This document shows, one piece after another, positions 16,150 to 25,567 of a stretch of DNA of 64,000 bases. The stretch is from Ginsengibacter sp963792025 (GTDB lineage: Bacteria > Bacteroidota > Bacteroidia > Chitinophagales > Chitinophagaceae). How positions within the stretch are numbered: the first letter of the stretch is position 1; the number at the start of each line of letters is the position of its first letter. A program made the position numbers and the translations under genes. Location of the stretch: assembly GCA_963792025.1 (NCBI GenBank), contig CAWBUS010000012.1, positions 1 to 64,000 on the forward strand, read 5' to 3'. The notes under the pieces were generated by a model. The model had not been told where the DNA came from and ran no database searches. It was given only the letters and a program-made list of their open reading frames with translations.

Positions 16150-18888
16150 TTAATCCTTCTTTTTAATAATTACACCCTGTTGCCGATAATGTTCTTTCCT
16201 TAATTCGTCTTCATCATCCATTTCCGGTCCTTTTAAAACTTTTCGCCAGTCAATTTTCCGGTTATAACGTTTCATAGCCACCTGCGGATCGAAAACTTCT
16301 TTGGATGGAAAAACCAGCGAGTAGGGTTGATAGTTAGGTTTAGCGGCAAACCAATCCTGCAGCAATGTTGCCGTAGCATCATACTGATTTACATAAGGCA
16401 CATCTAATATGGTATAAATGGTTTTTAATATAGACCCGAAGTTCGCATGCGTGTGAGAAACATAACCATGCTTAACATAAGGGCCGGCCATCATTAAGAT
16501 ACTCCTGTGTGCATCAATATGATCAACGCCTCCCTGCGGATCATCTTCTGTAATTATTACCAGCATATTTTTCCAGTAAGGTGTTCTTGAAAGGAAGTTC
16601 AAAATTCTTCCAATTGCCAAGTCATTGTCTGCAACATAAGAATGATAATAGGGATAACCGTACTCGGGCCTTGGTGAAGCGGTGTGATCGTTGGGTACCT
16701 GCATGGTTATCAGTTGCGGCATTTTAGTTTTACCTTTTAGCCACATTTTAGTAAACTCGTGTTCAAACTGATCCATTCTGAATTGATCGGGTATGTTAGT
16801 ATTGAAACCTGCGTAATTATGACTGGTAACAGGGTACAATGCTTTCTGCATCGGAACCATCACGCTGTGGCCTGACCCCGTAAGCGTATCGTTCCACTCT
16901 TCGCGGTTATGCGCTGTTTCATTGGCTTCGCCGAAATTGTAAAAAGAAATATGACTTCGGTCCATCGCTTCCCACAAGCCGCCCCTTTCCGCATAATCTT
17001 CCGGATCCATACTACCTGTCGAACCCGGAAACCGTCTGCCCGATGCATTTGAAAAAAGCTTTGCTGTTTTATCAACGCTGGAATTTGTTTCGACCCATTC
17101 GTTAGGTATTACACCCAACATCCAATGATGGCCATGGATAGATGCATCACTATCGCAATAATAATTATCGCCGAAAGCAAATTGTGTAGCAATCTTTAAA
17201 TGATTGGGCGCAACGTTTACATGATAGAGCGTCTTATCTTTTGCATCCCGCGGAATGATACTAACGTTTACGCCAAAACGAGCCAAAGTTGAATCGCCGA
17301 TTCCTTTTTTTAACTGGCCCAGCACTTCATCGTATGTCCTGTTTTCTTTAGTGATATAGACTATATATTTTATCGGGCTCCTCCTTATATTTTCTACTAC
17401 CGGCAAAGGATTTTTCCCATCATCTTTCACAGCAACCCGCACGAATGTATTGTTAATTGCTTGACGGGTATATGCAGCCAGTTCCTGCTTGTCCGGCATT
17501 TTTATTTTTTGAAAGGTGGCCAGTTGTATATCACCAATATAAGTTCCCTGAACGGGTGCAACAAAATCTTTTCCACCATTAGGGCCGGCGCCATAGCCCC
17601 GGCAACTGATAACGTATAAATCTTTTCCATCTAAAGAAGGCATTACTCTCGCCGGTCCCCAACCCGTTGGTATTAAACCTTTCGTTACTTTTGTATCCAC
17701 ATCAATTACCGCTACTGCATTAAAACCGAGCAAAGCAACATAGAGCGTTTTTTCATCTTTACTTAAAGAAATGCCAAAGGGCAACAGACCGCGATATTGA
17801 TCAATTAGTTTATCAACTTTAATATTAATCTGGCCAACAATCTTATGCTCACGGTAATCAATAATCGAAATATTATCATTCGTAGCGTTGGTAACATATG
17901 CATACCTGCTTCCTACTGCAATAGAGTTAGGACTTGCACCACCCGTTACTTCTGCACCTTCCACCATCTGGCCTACCTGGTATCCCGTTTTAAACCGGTC
18001 CATCACTTTATTGTTGTCGAGATCGATAGTATAAACACTCATCGCCTCTGGTGCCAGCGGACTTCCAACACCCGGAATTTTTCGTCCGTTTAATACATAC
18101 CCATTAATGGATTCTTTGGTATCATTACCATAAGGCTGAATAGGCAGCAACATACTGTCGTAGTTTTGCGGAGTAATATCAGGGATCAAAGGATAATCAT
18201 ACATACCAACGTTAGCTACAAACGCAGTTTTTTTATCGGGACTAATGGCGAGCCCAAAGGGTTGCCGACCGGTTTTAACAGAAGCTGTTATTTTATGAGT
18301 TGTAAGATCAATACGAACCATTCTAAAATTACCCCGGTCTAAAACCAGTAATTCATTGTTACTTTCATTCAATAAAAGATCAGCCGTAAAACTATCTTCA
18401 TAATCTACTGAATCAACTATTCCGTTTAACGAAATAGAATCGAGCCTTTGAAATTTTTCAATATCATAAACAATTACTGCCCCATTATCACCGCCACTCA
18501 AATAAACCGTTTTTGAATCAGGCGAAAAAGCCACACCCAAAAACGAGCCGTTGGAAAACGGTGATGCAATTTTTTTATCGTAGCTGGGAACTCTTGTGTT
18601 GGCCAGTGTTTCATTGTCGATAATTGTGAATACTCCATTATGGATAGTAACTGTTTTTTTACCATCAGGAGAGATGGCCATTCCAAAAGGATCATGTGTT
18701 ATCTGGATGGTTTCACCCACAGGAGTTACATACCTTCCGCTGGCTAACACGCTTTCACCTTTCGTATCAATATGAGTGTAGGCTTTAATAGCCGGAACCG
18801 ATAGCACCTGGTAAGTTTTTTGTCCATCAACGTTAGAATATGAAAATAAAATAGCGCAAAAAAATAAGGGAATAAAAAGAATTTTCAT
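16150..18888 (-). CDS. YncE-type beta-propeller fused to a phosphoesterase (alkaline phosphatase superfamily)
   Basis: About 912 residues with a signal peptide ending in DGQK, so exported. Residues 30-460 contain repeated propeller blades (GRQPFGLAISPDKKTAFVAN, LLPFGISLSKDEKTLYVALL), as in YncE. The C-terminal half is a PF04185-type phosphoesterase: TKENRTYDEVLG (metal and nucleophile region), HLKIATQFAFGDNYYCD, NDHTASPRPEYG, and TEDDPQGGVDHIDAHRS. Such enzymes release phosphate or alcohols from phosphate esters. It precedes susC on the same strand. The usual VSADGH motif is replaced by ASIHGHH, which may alter substrate preference. The substrate is unknown. Confidence 0.87.
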   Translation of the reverse strand: MKILFIPLFFCAILFSYSNVDGQKTYQVLSVPAIKAYTHIDTKGESVLASGRYVTPVGETIQITHDPFGMAISPDGKKTVTIHNGVFTIIDNETLANTRVPSYDKKIASPFSNGSFLGVAFSPDSKTVYLSGGDNGAVIVYDIEKFQRLDSISLNGIVDSVDYEDSFTADLLLNESNNELLVLDRGNFRMVRIDLTTHKITASVKTGRQPFGLAISPDKKTAFVANVGMYDYPLIPDITPQNYDSMLLPIQPYGNDTKESINGYVLNGRKIPGVGSPLAPEAMSVYTIDLDNNKVMDRFKTGYQVGQMVEGAEVTGGASPNSIAVGSRYAYVTNATNDNISIIDYREHKIVGQINIKVDKLIDQYRGLLPFGISLSKDEKTLYVALLGFNAVAVIDVDTKVTKGLIPTGWGPARVMPSLDGKDLYVISCRGYGAGPNGGKDFVAPVQGTYIGDIQLATFQKIKMPDKQELAAYTRQAINNTFVRVAVKDDGKNPLPVVENIRRSPIKYIVYITKENRTYDEVLGQLKKGIGDSTLARFGVNVSIIPRDAKDKTLYHVNVAPNHLKIATQFAFGDNYYCDSDASIHGHHWMLGVIPNEWVETNSSVDKTAKLFSNASGRRFPGSTGSMDPEDYAERGGLWEAMDRSHISFYNFGEANETAHNREEWNDTLTGSGHSVMVPMQKALYPVTSHNYAGFNTNIPDQFRMDQFEHEFTKMWLKGKTKMPQLITMQVPNDHTASPRPEYGYPYYHSYVADNDLAIGRILNFLSRTPYWKNMLVIITEDDPQGGVDHIDAHRSILMMAGPYVKHGYVSHTHANFGSILKTIYTILDVPYVNQYDATATLLQDWFAAKPNYQPYSLVFPSKEVFDPQVAMKRYNRKIDWRKVLKGPEMDDEDELRKEHYRQQGVIIKKKD

Positions 18889-19049
18889 TGACATAATGAT
18901 TAATGATCGGAGAAAAGTTTAAGATCGGGGCAATGTAAGAATTCGTACAACACCTTTCAACCTGTAGAAAGAAATTTACAATTTAGTAACTTAAAAAATC
19001 GTTTCAGTAAACAGCAACAACTACCCTGGTATGAATTATTCATAATTAA

Positions 19050-22000
19050 CTAACTAAATAGGAAAGCTACATCATCTTTCGTAAGCTTTTTTATAAAACT
19101 CTTTTCTTCACTAATAAGTTCTTTGGAAAGCGTCTTTTTCTTTTGCTGTAATTGTAGTATTTTTTCTTCAACAGTATCTTTACAAATCATTTTATAGGCA
19201 AATACTTTTTGCGTTTGTCCTATCCTGTGAGTACGGTCTATTGCCTGATCTTCAACAGCGGGGTTCCACCAGGGGTCTATGAGGTACACATAATCAGCGG
19301 AAGTAAGATTAAGCCCCAAGCCTCCTGCTTTCAGGGAAATAAGAAATGCTTTTATATTTTTTGAATTTTGAAACTCATCAACAAGTTCCTTTCTCCTGGC
19401 CGCCGGTGTACTGCCATCAAGGTAAAGATGTCGAATCTTATGTTGAATAAACACGTTTTTTACCAAAGCAAGCATTTCAGTAAACTGGCTAAAGATGAGT
19501 AGTTTATGGTCGCTCGTGTTTTCCAATACTTCACGTAACAATTCTTCCAGCTTTATGCTGGCAGTGGTAGTAACTTCTTCGTCTTTTACCAATGCCGGGC
19601 TATCGCATATTTGCCTCAAGCGCATTAGTCCTTCAAGAATATACATTGCGGCATTGCCCATGCCCGATTCCTCAATTTTATCCAATAATTTGTGACGGTA
19701 ATAATTTTTATATTCATCATAAACCGCACGTTGTTCCTTTCCCATTTCACACCAAAGTATGGTTTCTGTTTTATCCGGCAGGTCAGTAGCCACCTGCTCT
19801 TTGGTACGCCGCATGATAAAAGGATAGATAAGCCGGCGCAATTGTGCTGCGGTTTCGCTATCACCACTTTTATCAATAGGTGTTGCAAAGTTGGTTTTAA
19901 AAAATTCCCTGTTGCCTAAAAAACCCGGATTAAGAAAGTTCATCTGTGCATATAAATCAAATGTATTATTTTGAACGGGCGTTCCGCTTAGTACCAGGCG
20001 ATTTTTCGATTGTAACAAGACGACGGCCTTTGTAACCTGCGCATCAGGATTTTTTATCTGCTGGCTTTCATCGAGAAGGATGTATTCAAACTTATGCGCT
20101 CTCAATTCCCTGATATCATTCCGCATAGTGCCATAGCTGGTAATGATAATATCGTAGTTCTCCAGGTGTTCATCGCTGAAACTGCGATTACTGCCATAGT
20201 AAATATGATACTTTAAGGATGGTGCAAATTTTTGCAATTCATTTTCCCAGTTATAAATAAGTGACGTGGGACATACTACCAAACTCGTGGCGCCTTTGTT
20301 TTTTTCTTTAATGTATTGGAGAAAGCAAATGGCCTGCAGGGTTTTGCCAAGTCCCATGTCATCCGCAAGACAACCGCCCCAATTCAACTCATCCAACACC
20401 TGCATCCACTTAAATCCGCTTAGCTGGTAAGGGCGCAACGTTGCCTGTATCTTTTTGCTAAGCGGTTTGTATTTTACGGTTTCAATGTTTTGAAGTTTCA
20501 GTTTTTTCTCTGCCAGTTCCTGCAACACGGCCTCTTCATCAATCAGCTCATGTAATTCATCAATTAAAGTAAAGTGTAATTTATTAACCCGCAAAGCGCC
20601 TTCGTCTTCCTCCCCCATTTTCATCAGCATGCTATATTGCTTCAGCCATTCTTCGGGCAAAACCCCAAAAGTGCCGTCGCCCAATACAATTATTTTTTGA
20701 CCGGATCGTATGGCTTTTTGTATATCCCGCAAGGGTACCTGCTGATCACCAAAACTTACATTTATTTTTAGTTCAAACCAATCAACGCCGCTGCCGGATT
20801 TCATTTCCCATTTTGGCCTCGCCGTATTATAGCGAAACTTTTTAAGATGCTGAATTCCTTTCACAGTAATATTTTCTTCCTGCAACTGCCGTATAGCATT
20901 CAGAAACCAATTGCCTTTCATTACTTCTGAAAAGGGTACATAATAAAACGGATTTTGCAATTGCCTTGCAAAGGAAGGATGCAGATAGCGAAGCCTTTCA
21001 TAAAAATTTTTTTCAGCTTCTTTATTTCTTTCAATAACAAAAAAACCATCGTCATTTTGAATACTAATGCCGGGCTCTTCATCATACTCTACGGTATGGC
21101 CATCATAATTAAACTGCGGCATAAGCATTAAAAACTGGTTAAGATATTCATTTACCATTACATGAGGCACTGCATCTGCTTTCCGGCTTTCAAACCTAAG
21201 CGCAGCATCTATTTCTACCGGGTGTATTTGCTGCAGCGGCATCACTACTTTTCGCAATACATCAAACAAATGACTCACCGGAAATTTAAGCATCCCACTT
21301 TCAAATTGCTGCAATAGTTTTACGTGTGCATAATTCTGCAGCAGGTAATATTTACCATGATGGGGTATAAAAAAATAGCGTATAGCTGCACCGTTAGTAA
21401 CGGACAAGGTTTCGCCGTTAATAATGAAAAACAATTGTATGGTGATAAATTTTTCATCGCGTGTTACTTTGAAACTCACTTCAGGATGGCCAACAGCAAC
21501 TTCAAATGACAGCAGATTTTTAGGAGTAAACGTTTTTTCAACGGGTAATATAAATACATGTTCCTGCTCCGCAAGAAAAGGCCACAACTTTTGTAATATC
21601 GAATGATAATATTCCCTGATTGCATCCACGGCTTTTTCATCTAATTGCTGCTGCCATGCGGAATAATTAGCCAGATTTACAAACCCCTTAAATATGAGAT
21701 GATTCTTTATGGCATCGTCACTTAATTGTTCAAAAAGAACGAACTGCTCATCTGGTAGCGATTTTAATAATGCAAGGTTTTGCTTATTTGACAAACTAAT
21801 TTTTCCAAAAGCACGTTTATTGTTTTTTTCTGAAATAGAAAGTGGCTGTAATAAAAAATGAATATGCTGTTTTGTAGAAAAATTAAACAGGTAACCAAGT
21901 TCGAAATCAATGAATTTGCCCGGTGGCAATTCAGGTCTTGCAACAACCGGCCTGTCAGCGCTGTAAATCATTTGCCGAACTAACGCTGATAAAGATTTTT

Positions 22001-22841
22001 CATCTTCAATTTTTACCAGGTAAGCAGGAAATGCTTTGATAAAAATGCGGCCTTGGTTATCGAAACCAAATTCAAAATCGTTTGCCTCTTTGTCTGCAAG
22101 GCTCAATCCATATTTGGTTAGCAATTCATTTTTTTCTTTTGAAAAATCTTTATACTTATAAAAATAATACGGTCCATAACTTTTGTTTAAAAAACTTAAA
22201 GCATTAAAAATATGAGCGCACAACAAACTTATTTTGGTTTTACCGCAAGAGCAGGTTAACTCAAGCTCATTGGGAAGAATAAAATTAATTTCAGTTGAAA
22301 AAATTTCACCGCTAACCGTAACGACGTTGAAAAAATGATTAGAGCCGGCTACTTTAATGAGCGTGCAACCCGAATTATCAAAATAATCCTGCCAATAACC
22401 ATAACGGTTTGTAATCGTTAAAATATCATCATCTGAAATGGAATTAAATGGTATTATAATTTTACCACCCGCAACTACCTTCTTTGCCTGAGGCTTTTTT
22501 GATATCTCTTTTTTTGCAACCGGTTGTAATACCTTAGCCGGTTGTCCCCAATGATTGATCAAATAGATAGCAGCAGCGGCGCAGTGTTTACACTCTCCAA
22601 AATTTTCAAAGGCCATGCAGTCACAATTATCGGCGACGTATTTTTTTGCAAAATCAAACTTAAAAGTTATTGTATAAGATTTACTACTGCTCTCACTGGG
22701 TACAGTTACGATAGCTCCCAGCGTGTTAAATGCCAATACGGCAACCTGTTTACTTTTATAATTATTTGTCCGACGTCCCTTTTCAACAACACTAAAATCG
22801 AGGTCTTCAATGTATAACGATAATAATTCTTTTACCTCCAT
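19050..22841 (-). CDS. SNF2-family DEAD/DEAH helicase with SWIM zinc fingers
   Basis: A 1263-residue ATPase. The N-terminus has a SWIM zinc finger (CDCMAF...CKHC, about residue 75) and a second CSCG...CAH cluster near residue 200. The C-terminal third carries the Swi2/Snf2 motor: Walker A in DDMGLGKT, DESQ box, LSGTPVQNN, SQFTEM, LKAGGLGLNLTSADYV and DRTHRIGQ. Family members translocate on double-stranded DNA and remodel protein-DNA complexes. It sits between two phosphoesterase genes on the same strand but shows no obvious functional link to them, so it may simply be a neighbour. Confidence 0.92.
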   Translation of the reverse strand: MEVKELLSLYIEDLDFSVVEKGRRTNNYKSKQVAVLAFNTLGAIVTVPSESSSKSYTITFKFDFAKKYVADNCDCMAFENFGECKHCAAAAIYLINHWGQPAKVLQPVAKKEISKKPQAKKVVAGGKIIIPFNSISDDDILTITNRYGYWQDYFDNSGCTLIKVAGSNHFFNVVTVSGEIFSTEINFILPNELELTCSCGKTKISLLCAHIFNALSFLNKSYGPYYFYKYKDFSKEKNELLTKYGLSLADKEANDFEFGFDNQGRIFIKAFPAYLVKIEDEKSLSALVRQMIYSADRPVVARPELPPGKFIDFELGYLFNFSTKQHIHFLLQPLSISEKNNKRAFGKISLSNKQNLALLKSLPDEQFVLFEQLSDDAIKNHLIFKGFVNLANYSAWQQQLDEKAVDAIREYYHSILQKLWPFLAEQEHVFILPVEKTFTPKNLLSFEVAVGHPEVSFKVTRDEKFITIQLFFIINGETLSVTNGAAIRYFFIPHHGKYYLLQNYAHVKLLQQFESGMLKFPVSHLFDVLRKVVMPLQQIHPVEIDAALRFESRKADAVPHVMVNEYLNQFLMLMPQFNYDGHTVEYDEEPGISIQNDDGFFVIERNKEAEKNFYERLRYLHPSFARQLQNPFYYVPFSEVMKGNWFLNAIRQLQEENITVKGIQHLKKFRYNTARPKWEMKSGSGVDWFELKINVSFGDQQVPLRDIQKAIRSGQKIIVLGDGTFGVLPEEWLKQYSMLMKMGEEDEGALRVNKLHFTLIDELHELIDEEAVLQELAEKKLKLQNIETVKYKPLSKKIQATLRPYQLSGFKWMQVLDELNWGGCLADDMGLGKTLQAICFLQYIKEKNKGATSLVVCPTSLIYNWENELQKFAPSLKYHIYYGSNRSFSDEHLENYDIIITSYGTMRNDIRELRAHKFEYILLDESQQIKNPDAQVTKAVVLLQSKNRLVLSGTPVQNNTFDLYAQMNFLNPGFLGNREFFKTNFATPIDKSGDSETAAQLRRLIYPFIMRRTKEQVATDLPDKTETILWCEMGKEQRAVYDEYKNYYRHKLLDKIEESGMGNAAMYILEGLMRLRQICDSPALVKDEEVTTTASIKLEELLREVLENTSDHKLLIFSQFTEMLALVKNVFIQHKIRHLYLDGSTPAARRKELVDEFQNSKNIKAFLISLKAGGLGLNLTSADYVYLIDPWWNPAVEDQAIDRTHRIGQTQKVFAYKMICKDTVEEKILQLQQKKKTLSKELISEEKSFIKKLTKDDVAFLFS

Positions 22842-22908
22842 CTTACAAAGAAAATGAATCTCTTCGATTTGCTGTAACTAATATTACGATGCACATGGAT
22901 ATTACTAA

Positions 22909-25554
22909 TTACTTATCTCCCGGATATTTCTTACTTCCTTTAGCCGCAAACCATAGTATCCTGTTCATCATATCATCATCACCACTGTCGAGTTCTTTAA
23001 AGGCTTCATCCGCAGACTTCTCAGCGTAGTACCTGGCTTTACCATTCAATTGTGAAAGCGACTTATTCATTTCATTTAAAGGAATATTATTAGGTATAAC
23101 ATCATAACTGTATGACTGTTTTTTATCAGTAAAACAATCAAACATCGGCAGTGCTGTTGCATCAATAACCGTCATTGGCGGCAAGCCCAAAATCTGTTCA
23201 ATTGTTCGCACCATTGACGTTTGGTTATAATTAGTGTGAATTGTTTTATTCAACTTTGAATAAGGACTGATAACCTGGCAGGTGGTACGATAAGAAGAGA
23301 TGTGATCCCAGCCCGATTGAGAATCATCTTCAGTAACAAAAACAACAGTTGAGTCCCAAAACCTGCTATGGGTAATAGTTTCAATTATTCTACCCAGGGC
23401 AAGATCATTATCTGCGACCATTGCTTCAGTAGTAGGAAAATTCGGTGAAGTACCCGCCGTATGATCATTGGGTAGAGAAAGCACCGTCAAATCAGGCAAA
23501 CTATCTCCTGGCTGTTCTTCATATTTTTTCCATTCATTTATGAATACATCTGCACGTAACTGATCAGTAAAATTAAAATTGTCACAGTCGGGATAGGTTG
23601 TTGAAATTACCGGCCGTATCCTGGCGATAGTACTTGTATTGTATACATCAAGCGTCTCATGATTAGTATATTTGTTATAGATATCTAACCACTGCATTTT
23701 ACCATTATAATGTGTAAGGCAGGCTTCTCCGTAAATGCGAACTTTCTTGCCATGATCCATCGCATTGTTCCAGATAAAACCGTTTTTACTGTACACTAAT
23801 GCATCTTCCTGCCGGTGCGGATAACTCCTGAACCAGGCACGCACGTTTTTTTCTATATAGTCAGAAACCAATGCAGCATCTGTCCATTGATGCCCTTCCG
23901 CAGATGATTTTCCTGACGCATAATAATTATCGAGCAATACAAAATCACTTGCCAGCTTATGCTGATTCGGAGTAACGTTCGCACCAAAAATGCAAAGGTC
24001 TTTATCCCCTCTGCCACTGGCAATGTCTCCAAATACCTGGTCGTACGTTTTATTTTCCTTGATGATATATATTACATGTTTAAATACCGAAGGCTCTCCA
24101 ATTCTGTCAGGTAATGGCTTTGGGGCCACATTCTTTCGCGGACTACCATTCATGGCAGCAGTCCTGGTAAAAAGGTTCATCATTTTTACCGCGGCAGTGT
24201 ATTGCTGTAGAGTTTTAGACGAAGGCAACGGAATTATGCTTATTGAAGCTATCTCTTTGTGAACAGTGTATTCGTTCAAGGGCTTGCCCGAAGCACTTTT
24301 AAACTCCAAAGTTTTAGACAAAACCCTTGCTCCACGTGCTTCTATATTGGTTACATATAAAGTCTTATTAACCGTTGAAATACCTGATGGAAACGCCTCT
24401 GTGGGAATGTATCCCGATATTTTTGTCTTTCCCTTCGCTCCCGAACATACTCCTGCGCCTAAATTGACAACAGCAATAGCATTATCCATTCCGTTGGCAA
24501 CATACAAGGTTTTAGTTGCATCATCAATAAACAATCCATTAGGGCTGCTACCAAAATAATGAGTTTGTTTTCCAAACAATCCGGTTGGTATGGAGTCAAT
24601 CACTTTCTCTTTCTCTACATCCACTACGCTCACATAATCGCTGTTACCGTTAGTAATGTATAAAAATTTATTGTCCCCGCTTTTAGCGATAGCAGTTGGA
24701 TGAAGACCAAGCTCCAATTCATTCTCATATTTTCCATTTGCGATATCAATTATAGATAAGCTACCGGCTTTTGTAGCCCCGGTAACGGGGTTGGTATATG
24801 CACTTCCCCAGGGTGTTCCAGCATGTTCCGGAACAGTATCAGTTACCTGCGGCCCTGCCCAATTAGTAACATAGGCCCTGTTACCAATAATACAAACCCC
24901 GTAAGGAGCCACACCTGACGGTGCCGCATAAACGATTTTTTTACTGTCAAAATCTATTTTCAACAATTGATCATTTCCATTTAACGTAACATACAGGTAA
25001 AGTTTACCATCTTCGATATTACTGATAACCTGGTTGGGCAAAGCCGCATCAGCTGGTAATATCCTTTCTACATCGATGCCAATAACATCAGTAATTGAAG
25101 TTCCGTCCCATTCTGCAATCATTACGGCGCCGCGGTGATCAGTTCCGGAAGCACCCCACGCAATGAAAGTTTTGTTTTTATAAACGAAAGAGGTAATTCC
25201 GGAATAAGTGCTGATGAGATATTGCCATTGTGCATCTTTCGTAAAACTCCACCTGGAAATTATTTTATTAGTCTTGCTGCTTATTACTGCTATTCCATAA
25301 CGATCTTCCACAGCCAAATTTCCTTTACCGGGAAGCACACACACGTCGAGCGTGTGGTTTTCTAACGAGGAATCACCGTAAGTAATAACTTTTCCCGCAG
25401 ACTTTACCAGGCGGTTATACGGCATAATGGTAAACCGGTTGGTGCTTTGTAAAGTACTGTCCTCAAAAGGAAGTTTGTTCGATTTTATTTTTTGAGCCTG
25501 TAAAGAAGCTGGCGATATAACAAGAAGTAAACAAACAATAGAGATAAGTTTCAT
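22909..25554 (-). CDS. Second YncE-propeller/phosphoesterase fusion
   Basis: About 881 residues, starting with the signal peptide MKLISIVCLLLVISPASLQAQ; eleven upstream codons overlapping the previous gene are left out. The order matches its paralogue at 16150-18888: a propeller (APYGVCIIGNRAYVTNWAG, GLHPTAIAKSGDNKFLYITN), then a phosphoesterase with IKENKTYDQVFGD, TPNQHKLASDFVLLDNYYASG, SSAEGHQWTDAA, LPNDHTAG and TEDDSQSGWDHISSYRT. It begins 13 nt after the stop of the TonB-dependent receptor and is clearly in the same operon. A hydrolase placed with an outer-membrane importer suggests the receptor takes up a phosphoester-derived product or its carrier. Confidence 0.87.
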   Translation of the reverse strand: MKLISIVCLLLVISPASLQAQKIKSNKLPFEDSTLQSTNRFTIMPYNRLVKSAGKVITYGDSSLENHTLDVCVLPGKGNLAVEDRYGIAVISSKTNKIISRWSFTKDAQWQYLISTYSGITSFVYKNKTFIAWGASGTDHRGAVMIAEWDGTSITDVIGIDVERILPADAALPNQVISNIEDGKLYLYVTLNGNDQLLKIDFDSKKIVYAAPSGVAPYGVCIIGNRAYVTNWAGPQVTDTVPEHAGTPWGSAYTNPVTGATKAGSLSIIDIANGKYENELELGLHPTAIAKSGDNKFLYITNGNSDYVSVVDVEKEKVIDSIPTGLFGKQTHYFGSSPNGLFIDDATKTLYVANGMDNAIAVVNLGAGVCSGAKGKTKISGYIPTEAFPSGISTVNKTLYVTNIEARGARVLSKTLEFKSASGKPLNEYTVHKEIASISIIPLPSSKTLQQYTAAVKMMNLFTRTAAMNGSPRKNVAPKPLPDRIGEPSVFKHVIYIIKENKTYDQVFGDIASGRGDKDLCIFGANVTPNQHKLASDFVLLDNYYASGKSSAEGHQWTDAALVSDYIEKNVRAWFRSYPHRQEDALVYSKNGFIWNNAMDHGKKVRIYGEACLTHYNGKMQWLDIYNKYTNHETLDVYNTSTIARIRPVISTTYPDCDNFNFTDQLRADVFINEWKKYEEQPGDSLPDLTVLSLPNDHTAGTSPNFPTTEAMVADNDLALGRIIETITHSRFWDSTVVFVTEDDSQSGWDHISSYRTTCQVISPYSKLNKTIHTNYNQTSMVRTIEQILGLPPMTVIDATALPMFDCFTDKKQSYSYDVIPNNIPLNEMNKSLSQLNGKARYYAEKSADEAFKELDSGDDDMMNRILWFAAKGSKKYPGDK

Positions 25555-25567
25555 GAATATAAAAGTA

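Noticed and set aside
18889..19049. Pho-box-like array before the first phosphoesterase gene
   Set aside because: Hexamers such as TGTAGA, ATTTAC and AGTAAC fall in 11-bp steps but match the consensus too poorly to claim.
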